Source: Massilia phosphatilytica
Lineage (GTDB): Bacteria; Pseudomonadota; Gammaproteobacteria; Burkholderiales; Burkholderiaceae_D
Length of the DNA stretch: 64,000 nt
Assembly (NCBI RefSeq): GCF_002968015.1
Contig: NZ_PUIP01000003.1
Location: 372,001-436,000, forward strand
Reading direction: 5' to 3'
Below the pieces are notes generated by a model, which made no database searches, was not told where the DNA came from, and saw nothing but the letters and a program-made list of their open reading frames with translations. Below, piece by piece: positions 1 through 8,741 of the stretch. Position 1 is the first letter of the stretch, and every line of letters starts with the position of its first letter. The translations under genes were made by a program, and so were the position numbers.

Positions 1-583
1 CCATGAAGCCGGGCGCGAGGTGCTGCACGATCACGACCGGCAGCGGATAGTCGCGCGGCAGTTCGGCCAGGATGTCGCGCAGCACGGTCGGTCCGCCCGT
101 CGACGCGCCGATGACGACGAGGCGCCGCGGCGCGCCCTGCAGCGGCCGCGCGGCGCGGCGCGCATCGCTCCAGCGCCGCACGACGCGCACCTCGGCCATC
201 GCCTTCACCGTGCGCACGAGGTCGCGCGCGCTGTCCGCATGCGCGGGATTGCCAATGCCGAGCGGACGCCGCACGAGCACCAGCGCGCCCGCCTCGATCG
301 AGCGGAAGCTGGCGTCGACCTCGGCCCGGTCGTCGCTGCCGCTGACGACGACGATGCGCGTGGGGCATTCCCGCATGATGCGGCGGATGGCTTCGAAGCC
401 ATCCATGCGCGGCATGTGCAGGTCCATCGTGATCACGTCGGGCCGCAGTTCGCGCGCGAGTTTCAGGGCTTCCTCGCCGTCCGCTGCACAGCCCACCACC
501 GCCAGGCCCGGGGCCGTGCCGAGGATGTGCATCAGCAGCGCGCGCACCGAATTCGAATCGTCGACCACCAGTACCCGGATCAT
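1..583 (-). CDS. cheB: CheB-type chemotaxis methylesterase (C-terminus beyond left edge)
   Basis: This is a protein-glutamate methylesterase response regulator that would demethylate the receptor of this operon when phosphorylated by the CheA hybrid. The 194 visible residues give a complete receiver domain (acidic pair D8-D9, phospho-acceptor D54 in TMDLHMP). They then give the start of the methylesterase domain with the catalytic serine motif GASTGGP (S161) and the active-site histidine in QHLAPGF (H188). The remaining catalytic residues lie outside the window. The ATG at 583 overlaps the TGA of cheA as ATGA, which fixes the start and implies translational coupling. By position it corresponds to WspF of Wsp-type clusters; that equivalence is inferred from gene order and the hybrid CheA upstream. 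Confidence 0.93.
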   Translation of the reverse strand, partial: MIRVLVVDDSNSVRALLMHILGTAPGLAVVGCAADGEEALKLARELRPDVITMDLHMPRMDGFEAIRRIMRECPTRIVVVSGSDDRAEVDASFRSIEAGALVLVRRPLGIGNPAHADSARDLVRTVKAMAEVRVVRRWSDARRAARPLQGAPRRLVVIGASTGGPTVLRDILAELPRDYPLPVVIVQHLAPGFM

Positions 584-2745
584 GATCCCTCCATCCCCGC
601 CACGCGGCGCACGGTCGCCAGCAGGCGGTCCTGATCAAAGCTGCCCTTCGTGAAATACGCGTCCGCACCGGCCCGCAGCCCGGCCTCGCGCTGCTCGGGC
701 GTCTGCAGCGACGTCACCAGGATCACGGGCAGCTCGGCGGTGGCCGGCGTCGCCCGGATGCTGGCGGTGAGCGCCAGGCCGTCCAGGTTGGGCATTTCGA
801 CATCGCTCACCACCACGTCGTAGCGCCCCGTGCGCAGCCGGGATTGCGCGTCGAGGCCGTCCACGGCCGTGTCCACGGCGTAGCCGGCGCCTTCCAGGAT
901 GTGCTTGAGCAGGAGACGCGACGTGACGGAGTCCTCGACGACGAGTACCCGCCTGGGACCGGCGGCCGGCACCGGCGCGGCCGGCGCGCTGCCGTTGCCC
1001 GCGAGGCCGCTGCCGGCAACATCGTCCAGCGCGATCACGGGCGCGAGCGTGCCGTCGCCGAGCTGCGCCGCCCCGCTGAACCAGCGCACGCGGCGCAGCA
1101 GCGGCCCCAGGGGCTTGGGCAACAGGTCCTGCTCGGCGACGATGGCGTCGACCAGCATGCCGAACGCCTGGCCGCCCGCCTGCGCGACGATAACCACGCC
1201 CTGTTCGCCGTCGTCGCCGGGCCGCGTCGTCCCGAACAGCGCGGCGAGGCGCACGAGCGGCAGCACGCGCCCTCCCACCAGCACGGTCTCGCGGCCCTCG
1301 ACGGTACGGACGGCCGCGTGCGCCGCGCTGCGCACGGCCTCCAGGCCGGAGAGCGGCAGCGCGTAGCGGCTGCCTGCGACGTCCACGACCAGCGCGCGCT
1401 GGCTCGCCACGCCCACCGGCAGCAGCAATTCGAACGACGCGCCGGCCCCCGGCACGGTGCCGACGATCAGCTGGCCGCCGCTGGCCGCCACCTTGTCCGC
1501 CACGATGGCCAGGCCCACGCCGCGCCCGGACACCGGGGTGACCTCGGTCCGGGTCGACACGCCGGCGCGCAGCGCGAGCTGCAGGCGCTGCTGCTCGCTC
1601 ATCTGCGCGAGTTCCGCGGCGTCCACGCCGGCGCGGCGCGCGAGCGCGTCCGTGTCGATGCCCGCGCCGTCGTCGCGCACGCGCACGCACACCATGCGCG
1701 CGTCGCGCTGCGTCACCTCGATCGCGAGCCGGCCGGCCGGATCCTTGCCCGCCTGCGTGCGCTGCGCAGGGGTCTCGATGCCGTGGTCGACGGCGTTGGT
1801 AACGAGGTGGATCAGTGCCTCGCGCACGACGCCCAGCACGCGCCGGTCGAGGTCCACGTCCGCGCCCTGCGTCTCGAGCCACACCTGCTTGCCGCGGCCG
1901 CGCGCCAGGTTGCGCACGAGCGCGGGCAATTCGCCGAACGCGGCGGCGGCCGGCACCAGCGCCGTTTCCAGCACGGACTCGAACAGGCGGGCCCGCACGC
2001 CATGCAATTCCTTGCCGGTGTTTTCGAGCCCGGTGGCCAGCTGCGCGCAGGCAAGTTCGATGCGGACGGCCTCGTCGTCGAAGGCGGACGGGCTCTCGCG
2101 CCGCCGCGTCGCGATCCCGGCCGCGAGCAGCCGCAATTCGTCGACGTGGTGGCGCAGTTTCAGTTCGACGGGCAGCAGCCCTTCCGCATGGGCGCGGATC
2201 GAATCGATGCAGCGGCCGTCGACGCGGATGCGTTCATCGGACTTGCCGTCCACCGGCGGGTCGGCCGCTTCAGGCGCTTCCGGCGCGGGCACGGCTGCGG
2301 ACACGTCTGCGGGCACGTCTGCGGAGACGGGCGCCGCGGCCGCCTGCGCCGGCAACTCGCCCGCGGCGGCATCGACCTGCGCTGCCAGCAGGCCCGCCAC
2401 CTTGCGGCTGCGCAGGCCGGGCGCGTCGACGACCTGGCGCGCGGCGGCGGCGGCCCGGTGCAGCAGGTCGAACTGTTCGGCCGTGGCGCCCGCGCCCGCC
2501 GCGCGCGCGGCGCCCAGCATGCTCTCGAGCGCATGGCACAGGCGCTCCAGTTCGATCTCGTCGACGGTGCGCGCCGCGCCCTTGAGGGTGTGCAGCACCT
2601 TCAGCAGGCGCTCGATCAAGGCGTCGCGCTGGCCGGATCCCGCCTGCTCGAGCGCCACCAGGCCCACGTCGATCTGGGCCAGGTGCTCGCGCGCCTCTTC
2701 GCCGAAGATGGCGCGCAGCCGTTCCCGGAACGCTTCGTCGGACAT
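580..2745 (-). CDS. cheA: CheA-CheY hybrid chemosensory histidine kinase (WspE-like)
   Basis: This cytoplasmic kinase of 721 residues passes receptor signals to its own receiver and to CheB. The domain order is an N-terminal HPt domain with the phospho-acceptor histidine H52 in VLHTLKGAAR, a dimerisation/linker region, an HATPase domain (residues near NAVDHGIE and the GRGVGL box), a CheW-like coupling domain, and a C-terminal receiver beginning RRVLVVEDS with acceptor aspartate in VVSDVEMPNLDG. A fused receiver replaces a separate CheY, as in WspE and FrzE. The reading frame is open upstream, but the ATG at 2745 gives the usual CheA start (MSDEAF) and lies 7 bp after the receptor stop. An Ala/Pro-rich linker follows the HPt domain. 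Confidence 0.92.
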   Translation of the reverse strand: MSDEAFRERLRAIFGEEAREHLAQIDVGLVALEQAGSGQRDALIERLLKVLHTLKGAARTVDEIELERLCHALESMLGAARAAGAGATAEQFDLLHRAAAAARQVVDAPGLRSRKVAGLLAAQVDAAAGELPAQAAAAPVSADVPADVSAAVPAPEAPEAADPPVDGKSDERIRVDGRCIDSIRAHAEGLLPVELKLRHHVDELRLLAAGIATRRRESPSAFDDEAVRIELACAQLATGLENTGKELHGVRARLFESVLETALVPAAAAFGELPALVRNLARGRGKQVWLETQGADVDLDRRVLGVVREALIHLVTNAVDHGIETPAQRTQAGKDPAGRLAIEVTQRDARMVCVRVRDDGAGIDTDALARRAGVDAAELAQMSEQQRLQLALRAGVSTRTEVTPVSGRGVGLAIVADKVAASGGQLIVGTVPGAGASFELLLPVGVASQRALVVDVAGSRYALPLSGLEAVRSAAHAAVRTVEGRETVLVGGRVLPLVRLAALFGTTRPGDDGEQGVVIVAQAGGQAFGMLVDAIVAEQDLLPKPLGPLLRRVRWFSGAAQLGDGTLAPVIALDDVAGSGLAGNGSAPAAPVPAAGPRRVLVVEDSVTSRLLLKHILEGAGYAVDTAVDGLDAQSRLRTGRYDVVVSDVEMPNLDGLALTASIRATPATAELPVILVTSLQTPEQREAGLRAGADAYFTKGSFDQDRLLATVRRVAGMEGS

Positions 2746-2752
2746 CGCGGGA

Positions 2753-4387
2753 TCAGAACTGGAAGCGGCCGATGGTCTGGCGCAGCGACTGCCCCAGCGC
2801 ATGCAGGTTGCGCGCCGCCGCCTCCGACTGGCGCGTACCCGCCGCGTTCTCCGTGGTGGCCTGCTGGATGTTTTCCATCGCCAACACCACCTGGTCCATG
2901 CCGGCCAGCTGCTGCTGGCTCGACACGGCGATCTGCACCGCCGCCTGCGCCGCCTCCGTCATGTTGTCCGTCAGCCCGCGGATGGCCTCGCCGGCCTGGG
3001 AGGTCTGCTCGACGCCCTGCGCCACCGTCCTGGCACCCTGCTCCGTGATCATCACGGCCGCACCCACGCTCTTCTGGATCTCGCCCAAAATCTCGCGCAC
3101 CTGGCGCGTGGCCTGACGCGACTGCTCGGCGAGGCTCTTGACTTCCTGCGCCACGACGGCGAAGCCGCGCCCGTGCTCGCCGGCCTTGGCGGCCTCGATG
3201 GCCGCGTTCACCGCCAGCAGGTTCGACTGCTCCGCCAGGCCGGCGACCGTCGCCGTGATCTCGCCGATGGCGTGGCTGCGCTCGGACAGGCGCACGACGG
3301 TGCTCGCGATGGCTTCCATCTTTTCCTGGATCGATCCCATGCCCTTCATGCTGTCGTCCAGAGCACGCCGGCCCTCGGCGGCCTTGCCTGCCGCCTGCTG
3401 GGCCGCGTCCGACACGGCGCGCGACTTCTCGGACGCCAGCAACGACGTCTGCTTGACCTCTTCGACCGTGGCGGTCGTCTCGCTCACGGCGGCCGCCGTC
3501 TCGGCCGTGCTGGCCGCCGCCTGCGCGGTGCTGGACAGGATCTCGCCGGCGGCGCCGGTCAAGGTGGCAACGCCGCTCGTCGTCTCGGCCGCGATCGTGC
3601 GCCAGGACCGCATCATGTCGCCCAGCGCCCGCATCAGTTGCCCGACCTCGTCGCGGCCCGTGCCGTCCGGGACGTCGCCGCGCAGGTCGCCGGTCGCGAG
3701 GCGCGAGGCGACGGCGGTGGCCTCGCGCAGCGGCACGGCGATCGCGCGGTTGAGCCAGTATGTCTTCACGCCCGCCAGCAGGATGACCGCCAGGTTCATC
3801 ACGATGAGCGTCGCGCCGGCGCCTTCCACCAGCGCCTCGCCGTCGCGCATACGCGCATGGGCTTCGTCCATCTGCTTCGCCGCGACCTCGTCGGCGATGG
3901 TGCGGAGCCGCTCGAACGTGTTCTGCAGGCGCCCGGTCGCCGCCTCGCCTGCCGCCGCGCGCTGCCCGGCCCGCACCTGCGCGAGCACGTCGTTGTCGCG
4001 CACGGTGCCATACTCCTGATAGGCGCCGGCGAGGCGCGCATAATCGCCGCCGAACGCCGGGTCGCTCTGCTTGTGCGCGGCAAGCTCGCCGAGCAGGCCC
4101 CGGATCGCGGCTTCCTCCACTTCGAGCTGCCGGGCGAAGTTCGCCTGCGTCGTGCTCCCCGCCACCAGCGACGACAACAGGGCGACGCGCTCGCGGTTGA
4201 TCGCGTTGCGCAATTCGACCACCTTGAGCGTGATCGCCAGGTCGTCGTTGTACAGGCGCTGCTGCAGCGCGCGCTGGCGCGCGAGCCCTTGCCACGACGC
4301 CGCGCTGGTCAGCATCATCGCCACGACGATCACGCCGAGACCAAGCATCAGTTTCGCGCGGGTGGAAAGGTCGGCTAGCATGCGCAT
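2753..4387 (-). CDS. Methyl-accepting chemotaxis protein, receptor of the che operon
   Basis: This 544-residue inner-membrane chemoreceptor has a membrane segment at about residues 13-32, a periplasmic four-helix-like region, and a second membrane segment near residues 190-210. A HAMP domain follows, then a long cytoplasmic signalling coiled coil with the conserved hairpin tip ([25 protein letters not shown], read in two parts). It would control the CheA hybrid encoded 7 bp downstream. The start at 4387 has a GGAGA ribosome site six bases upstream; an in-frame ATG at 4381 is the alternative. No C-terminal CheR-tethering pentapeptide is seen; the protein ends GRFQF. In a Wsp-type pathway this would be WspA. 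The ligand is unknown. Confidence 0.9.
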   Translation of the reverse strand: MRMLADLSTRAKLMLGLGVIVVAMMLTSAASWQGLARQRALQQRLYNDDLAITLKVVELRNAINRERVALLSSLVAGSTTQANFARQLEVEEAAIRGLLGELAAHKQSDPAFGGDYARLAGAYQEYGTVRDNDVLAQVRAGQRAAAGEAATGRLQNTFERLRTIADEVAAKQMDEAHARMRDGEALVEGAGATLIVMNLAVILLAGVKTYWLNRAIAVPLREATAVASRLATGDLRGDVPDGTGRDEVGQLMRALGDMMRSWRTIAAETTSGVATLTGAAGEILSSTAQAAASTAETAAAVSETTATVEEVKQTSLLASEKSRAVSDAAQQAAGKAAEGRRALDDSMKGMGSIQEKMEAIASTVVRLSERSHAIGEITATVAGLAEQSNLLAVNAAIEAAKAGEHGRGFAVVAQEVKSLAEQSRQATRQVREILGEIQKSVGAAVMITEQGARTVAQGVEQTSQAGEAIRGLTDNMTEAAQAAVQIAVSSQQQLAGMDQVVLAMENIQQATTENAAGTRQSEAAARNLHALGQSLRQTIGRFQF

Positions 4388-4402
4388 GGCGGTCTCCTGG
4401 TA

Positions 4403-5005
4403 TCAGTGGTCCGTATTCACGATCAGCGTGGAATCGGCAAGCAGGCGCCGCGCGTCGAGCAGCGCGGTGCGGTCGGGGGCGACGCCAAGCAGGTAGCTGG
4501 CATCCGGGTCGGCCAGCTGCGGCAGGTCGTGTCCCACGTGGTCGTGCGGAAAGCGGCGGGTGCCGTCGATCGCGTCGGCCAGCACGGCGAAGCGGTTGTC
4601 CTCGCCGCGCAGCACGATCAACGCGCCCGGATCGGCCAGTTCAGTCAATGGCAGCGCGAGCAGCACGCGCAGGTCGACGACGGCCAGCACCTCGCCTTCC
4701 CACATCGCGATGCCGGCGACGACGTCCGGCACGCCGGGCAAGGCGGTCAGCGGCAGCGCCGGCAGCACGCGCGCGACCCAGGCCGTGTCGAACGCGTAAC
4801 GCTCGCCGCCGCAGCGGAAGGCCAGCACCTCGATACCCGCCGGCTGTGCAGCGACCGGCGCGGCGCCGGCGGCGGCCAGCGCGGCGGCGCGGTCGGCGAG
4901 CAGGCGCTCCTGGGCGCCGGGGTCGAAGCGGTCCAGCGCGGCCAGGCCCGCGGCCGCCGCTTCGAGCCGGCGCGACAGGGCTTCCCAGTCGAAGGCGGCC
5001 GTCAT
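4403..5005 (-). CDS. cheW: CheW-like coupling protein
   Basis: This 200-residue adaptor would couple the receptor to the CheA hybrid. The first 55 or so residues are an Ala/Arg-rich helical extension. The CheW fold then starts near IEVLAFRCGGERYAFD and includes the typical GVPDVVAGIAMWEGEVLAVVDL segment (read in two parts). The ATG at 5005 overlaps the cheR TGA as ATGA, and the gene ends 15 bp before the receptor start. The operon has two CheW genes flanking cheR, the arrangement of wspB-wspC-wspD. The N-terminal extension is longer than in a minimal CheW (about 150-165 residues), which would suit the WspD role; that assignment is inferred. Confidence 0.85.
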   Translation of the reverse strand: MTAAFDWEALSRRLEAAAAGLAALDRFDPGAQERLLADRAAALAAAGAAPVAAQPAGIEVLAFRCGGERYAFDTAWVARVLPALPLTALPGVPDVVAGIAMWEGEVLAVVDLRVLLALPLTELADPGALIVLRGEDNRFAVLADAIDGTRRFPHDHVGHDLPQLADPDASYLLGVAPDRTALLDARRLLADSTLIVNTDH

Positions 5006-6321
5006 GACAGGCGCTCCAGCCACGCGCCCGCGGCGTCGAGCAGTTCGGCGTCGGCGCCGGCCAGGCGGCGGCAGTCGCGCAACAGACTGCGCGTGCGCGG
5101 CCGCCGGCCCGCGGTATCTTCGATCAGCGCCCACAGGTAGTGGCCGAACGCGTTGTCCGGTTCGAGGTACAACAGGCGCCGCACGCAGTGGCGCGCGAGC
5201 GCCGGGTCGCCATGCTCCAGCGCGAACAGCGCGGCGCGCTGTTGCAGCGGGGCCGACAACGCCTCGGCCTCGACGGCGCGGCGCAGGCATTGCAGCGCCT
5301 CCTCGCGTCCGCCCCCCTGCGCCAGCGCGTGCACGCGGGCCATGGCCGCAGCGCCCGCCGGCACCGGCGCGGACGGCGACGTGGCCGGCAACGGCTCGGC
5401 ACGCGGCGCCGGCGCGGACGTTGCCGCGAGCGGCACGACGGCGGGTGCCACCGAAACCGGCGCGGGCGCAAGCGGCGCGTCCTTGCGGAAGAACACCGCA
5501 TCCTCCAGGAACACGGGCGTAAAACCCGGGAACAGCCGGGTCGACGCTTCGCTCGCGTTCACGACGAGGCAGCCGCCGTCGACGAGGCAGTCGCGCAGCC
5601 GGGCGATGACGTGCGCGGCCTGCGCCGGGCCGAAGTACATGAGGACGTTGCGGCAGAAGATGACGTCCTGCGCCAGCGTGCCCGTGGCGGCGGACGGATA
5701 CGCGTCGCCCGCGAGGTTCAGGCGTGCGAAGCGGACCTGGGCGCGCAACGAGGCGTCGACCTTGTAGCGGCCGTCGCCGAGCGGCCGGAAGAACGCGGCC
5801 AGGCCGGCCGGGTCGGCACGGCGGAACGACCAGCGCCGGTAGATGCCCGCACGCGCGATGTCGAGGAACGCGTCGTTCAGGTCGGTGGCGAGGATGTCCA
5901 CCCGCTCGGGCGGCAGCTGCGGCACGCCGCGGCGCAGCGCCAGCGCGATCGAATACGGTTCCTCGCCCGTGCAGCAGCCGGCGCTCCAGATGCGCAACGG
6001 CCGCGCCGCGCCGCGCGCCAGCAGCGCGCGCGCCTGGTCGCACACGACGTCGAAGGCGCGCGGCTCGCGCAGGAAATACGTTTCGCCGACGGTGAGGAAG
6101 CGCGCGCACAGGGCGTTGCGGGCGTCGTCCCACGGCCCTGCCAGCAGCCACGACGCGCAGGCCGCCGCACCCGGCAGGCTCAGCGCCGCGGCCATCCGCT
6201 CCAGCGCGGCGTCGAACTGGCGCCGCCGCATGCCCGCGAACGTCAGGCCCGTCGCGGCCTCGACCCGCTGCGCCGCCAGGTCGACCACGTCGGCGACGAC
6301 GGTATCGTCAATGGCGCTCAC
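5002..6321 (-). CDS. cheR: CheR methyltransferase with TPR-like C-terminal extension (WspC-like)
   Basis: This enzyme would transfer methyl groups from S-adenosylmethionine to receptor glutamates. The CheR all-alpha domain occupies the first 70 or so residues. The motif FLTVGETYFLRE follows at 75-86 and the SAM-binding loop IWSAGCCTGEEPYS at 111-124. After the catalytic domain (to about residue 280) comes a Pro/Ala-rich linker. A helical repeat region of about 120 residues ends the protein and resembles tetratricopeptide repeats, as in WspC. The start is GTG at 6321, overlapping the upstream cheW by 14 bp. A later start would remove part of the conserved N-domain, so GTG is preferred. The protein is 439 residues, against about 280 for plain CheR, because of the extension. 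Confidence 0.9.
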   Translation of the reverse strand: MSAIDDTVVADVVDLAAQRVEAATGLTFAGMRRRQFDAALERMAAALSLPGAAACASWLLAGPWDDARNALCARFLTVGETYFLREPRAFDVVCDQARALLARGAARPLRIWSAGCCTGEEPYSIALALRRGVPQLPPERVDILATDLNDAFLDIARAGIYRRWSFRRADPAGLAAFFRPLGDGRYKVDASLRAQVRFARLNLAGDAYPSAATGTLAQDVIFCRNVLMYFGPAQAAHVIARLRDCLVDGGCLVVNASEASTRLFPGFTPVFLEDAVFFRKDAPLAPAPVSVAPAVVPLAATSAPAPRAEPLPATSPSAPVPAGAAAMARVHALAQGGGREEALQCLRRAVEAEALSAPLQQRAALFALEHGDPALARHCVRRLLYLEPDNAFGHYLWALIEDTAGRRPRTRSLLRDCRRLAGADAELLDAAGAWLERLS

Positions 6322-6817
6322 CCGCGGCTCCCAGGGCCTGCGTCAACTGCGCCCGCTCGTGCGCGAACAGGAACCGGGCCGGATCGACCACGAGGCACAG
6401 CCCGTCCGGAAGGTGCACCACGCCGTCGACGTAGGCGGCGGCTCCCGCGGCATCCGGCCAGGCGGTGTCCGGGACGGCCGTGCCGGGACCGACGATGGCG
6501 TCGACCACGAACGCGCACAAGAAGCCGTCCATCTCGACGATGAGGAATTGCTGGGTGGGCGTGATGACCGTCGGGCGACCGCTGGCGCGCAGGGCGAAAT
6601 CGAGGACGGTGACGGTCTCGCCGCCCAGGTCGAGTACGCCGAGCACGATCTCCGACGCCCCCGGCAAGGGCACCGGCCGCGCGCTGAGCACGGCCCGCCG
6701 CACGCATGCCAGCGGCACGGCGAAGCGCTGCCCCCGGCAGCTGAACTCGAGGATCTGCAATCCTCCCGATTGGCGCGACGGCAACGCCGCTTCGGGCGCA
6801 AAAGCGGAGGTAATCAT
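6308..6817 (-). CDS. cheW: CheW-like coupling protein, first gene of the che operon
   Basis: This 169-residue CheW-family adaptor is the first gene of the minus-strand chemosensory operon. The single CheW domain starts at about residue 20 (LQILEFSCRGQRFAVP) and continues through GASEIVLGVLDLGGETVTVLD, read in two parts. The ATG at 6817 is preceded by AGGAGA nine bases upstream on the minus strand. The frame remains open further upstream, but that stretch shows no homology and no ribosome site. Its TGA lies inside the start of cheR (14-bp overlap). In a Wsp-type layout it matches WspB. Two CheW proteins in one operon usually serve different positions in the receptor array; which is which here is not decidable from sequence. 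Confidence 0.86.
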   Translation of the reverse strand: MITSAFAPEAALPSRQSGGLQILEFSCRGQRFAVPLACVRRAVLSARPVPLPGASEIVLGVLDLGGETVTVLDFALRASGRPTVITPTQQFLIVEMDGFLCAFVVDAIVGPGTAVPDTAWPDAAGAAAYVDGVVHLPDGLCLVVDPARFLFAHERAQLTQALGAAGERH

Positions 6818-7120
6818 GACCGTCTCTCCTGTCGATGCGATGCCAGGCGAGCGCTGGCATTTATCACATGAGTCTGATCGTAGCGGACCTTGGCCCCGGC
6901 GTCTCAGTGCCGCCGTGCGCACGCTGGACGTCTGTACAGGTGCGTCATGCAGCACGAATGGCTAAACCCGTGGATTTCGTGAAATTTCTCGCAATAAATC
7001 GCTCATGTGCGACATAAAATACCGCAAATCCGGCAATTCTGTCGCAAATTAAACGACAAGGGTTATCGTTATATTGTTGCGGAAAATTGACATTCCACAC
7101 AAACCTTATGGGTAATACGG
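6818..7120. promoter_or_regulatory. Intergenic region upstream of the che operon
   Basis: About 300 bp without a gene separate the HDOD gene from the first cheW; both are read on the minus strand, so it should hold the che promoter. The part from about 6960 to 7110 is clearly AT-rich relative to its surroundings and contains CGCAAAT twice. I could not identify a convincing -35/-10 pair, sigma-28 or sigma-54 element. Confidence 0.4.
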
Positions 7121-8095
7121 TCAGCTTTCGAGGTGTGCCAGCTTGCCGAGGCAACGGCGCTGGAAGCTGTCGAGCCCGTCCGTGACGAGGGCATCGTCCT
7201 CGGCCACGATGCCGGCGTCGATCAGCAGGCGCAGCTTGGCGATGCGATCGCCCTGCGCGAGCGCCCGCGCGAGGTTGGGCGCGTCCGGCGCGCCCGCCTG
7301 TTCGATGGCCTGGGTGACCTCGGCCGGGAATTCCCAATGGCGCGCGATGCCGGCCGACATCTGCCGCCCGAGGGCCAGCAACTGGGTGCTGAATTCGGTC
7401 GAACCGGGAACGGCGCGGTCCGGGCACAGCCGGAATGCGACGATCAGGCCCACATTCTGCATCAGGCCGGAAAGATACGCTTCGAATCCGCCGGCGGGAA
7501 TCCCCGGCGCAACGAGGCTCGCGGCCAGCGCGCACCGCTCAGACTGGTCCCACACGTGCGGCGCGACCCGGCGCGCGAAGCCGTCCGAGTCCATGTTGAT
7601 GACGGGCCGGAACGCGACGCGCGCCAGCACCATGCGCAAGCCGTTCTGTCCCAGCAGCTTGATCGCGGCCTCGACCGTGTCGACCTTCGTCATGGGGCGG
7701 TAGTACGCGCTGTTGGCCTCGCGGATCACTTCCGCCACGAGCACGGGGTCCTGCATGACGAGGCGCGACAGGTCGGTGGTCGACACGTCTTCCTCGCCCA
7801 GGCTGCCCAGCAGTTGGGGGATCACTTCAGGGACGCGGGGCACCAGCCCGGCCGCATCCTCGGGACGGGCCGCGAGCGCCCGCACCTCGTCGAGGATCCC
7901 GGTTTCCACGTCGGGCGCCGCGTCGAAACGGGCCGAACCCGTCAGCCAGCGGTAATAAGCCGCATCGATGTCGTGGCCGATCCGTCCGGCCTGGCGCGCC
8001 TGCTCCAGTTTCTGCTCGCCGGCCTTGGCCGCCGCCGCTGCGGACTGGCTGGCGCCGCCGTCCGAACCACCCATCAAACGAGAAATCCAACCCAT
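7121..8095 (-). CDS. HDOD-domain signalling protein
   Basis: This 324-residue cytoplasmic protein has one HDOD domain, a non-catalytic relative of HD phosphohydrolases found in bacterial signalling proteins. The domain begins near residue 85 with VPRVPEVIPQLLGSLG and includes the conserved LVMQDPVLVAEVIREANSAYY segment, read in two parts. The N-terminal 70 residues are low-complexity and Ala/Gln-rich. The protein has no receiver, GGDEF or EAL domain. The ATG at 8095 has GAGG eight bases upstream; a GTG at 8104 is in frame but overlaps that site. It may be the last gene of the minus-strand signalling set that starts at 13503, or a separate unit, because 142 bp with two inverted repeats precede it. 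The target is unknown. Confidence 0.85.
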   Translation of the reverse strand: MGWISRLMGGSDGGASQSAAAAAKAGEQKLEQARQAGRIGHDIDAAYYRWLTGSARFDAAPDVETGILDEVRALAARPEDAAGLVPRVPEVIPQLLGSLGEEDVSTTDLSRLVMQDPVLVAEVIREANSAYYRPMTKVDTVEAAIKLLGQNGLRMVLARVAFRPVINMDSDGFARRVAPHVWDQSERCALAASLVAPGIPAGGFEAYLSGLMQNVGLIVAFRLCPDRAVPGSTEFSTQLLALGRQMSAGIARHWEFPAEVTQAIEQAGAPDAPNLARALAQGDRIAKLRLLIDAGIVAEDDALVTDGLDSFQRRCLGKLAHLES

Positions 8096-8110
8096 GACTG
8101 TCACCTCGCG

Positions 8111-8136
8111 CCAACGTAAATATTGTTATACGTTGG
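8111..8136. promoter_or_regulatory. Inverted repeat upstream of HDOD gene
   Basis: A perfect 8-bp inverted repeat, CCAACGTA (8111-8118) and TACGTTGG (8129-8136), has a 10-bp AT-rich spacer. It lies 15 bp upstream of the HDOD start codon, in the expected promoter or leader. It is a candidate operator or leader hairpin; no regulator is assigned. Confidence 0.45.
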
Positions 8137-8149
8137 ATTGTGTCAAAGA

Positions 8150-8167
8150 AATTGCCACAAGGCAATT
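8150..8167 (-). terminator. Possible weak terminator after the receiver gene
   Basis: AATTGCC (8150-8156) and GGCAATT (8161-8167) form a hairpin with a four-base loop. On the minus strand it is followed by a short T-rich stretch (TCTTTG). It lies about 70 bp past the stop of the receiver gene at 8238. The T-tract is poor, so it could also be an operator. Confidence 0.35.
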
Positions 8168-8237
8168 CATCTGACATAAACAGGGTGACGCTCTGGATGC
8201 CGGACCCGGTTTCCCACCGATCCGGCCAGGATTTCAT

Positions 8238-8741
8238 TCAGAACAGGCGGATATTACCGTCCTCGTCCCAGTCGACACGGGTGATGCCGGGCTCGTCCTG
8301 CTCGAGGCGGCGCAGCACATCGTCCTGCCCGCCCGCCGGCGCGGGCCGCGGCGGCGCGAACCGGTCGCGGCGGGCGAACGCTTCACGCACCGTCGCGACC
8401 AGTTCCTCCTGCTCCCATGGCTTGGCCAGGTAGCGGAACACTTCGGCGCGGTTGATGGCGTCGGTCACGTCGAGGATTTCCGTCGTTGCCGACACGACGA
8501 TGCGGATCGCTTCGGGCTGCAGGCCCTTCACGAGCTGGAGCACGTCGGCGCCATTCAGGCCGGGCATGCGGTAGTCCGAGATGACGACATCGAAGTCCTG
8601 TTCGCCGGCACGGAGCACGGCCGCTTCCGGCTCGTCGAACGCTTCGATCACGACGTCGTCCGGCGGGAAGGCCGCGCGCAGCGTGCGCCGCAGGGCGCTC
8701 AGCACGGACGGTTCGTCGTCAAGAATGAGAATGCGGCGCAT
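8238..8741 (-). CDS. Stand-alone receiver-domain response regulator
   Basis: This 167-residue protein has an N-terminal receiver (acidic pair D8-D9, acceptor D56 in VVISDYRMPGLNG, conserved lysine in YLAKPWEQEE). A short C-terminal tail of about 45 residues follows and has no recognised output domain; it ends DEDGNIRLF. The ATG at 8741 lies within the upstream HD-GYP gene (23-bp overlap), so the two are co-translated. It probably acts by binding a partner, such as one of the HDOD or HD-GYP proteins of this operon. The sensor kinase that phosphorylates it is not adjacent. The KPW variant of the receiver lysine motif is shared with the next two receiver proteins, which suggests common ancestry. 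Confidence 0.88.
   Translation of the reverse strand: MRRILILDDEPSVLSALRRTLRAAFPPDDVVIEAFDEPEAAVLRAGEQDFDVVISDYRMPGLNGADVLQLVKGLQPEAIRIVVSATTEILDVTDAINRAEVFRYLAKPWEQEELVATVREAFARRDRFAPPRPAPAGGQDDVLRRLEQDEPGITRVDWDEDGNIRLF

Noticed and set aside
1457-4378. A 973-codon open frame on the plus strand over cheA and the receptor
   Set aside because: Antisense shadow of two clear genes with Ser/Arg-rich nonsense sequence.
6818-7120. Sigma-28 or sigma-54 promoter for the che operon
   Set aside because: I found no GCCGATAA-type or GG-N10-GC-type element that fits either class.
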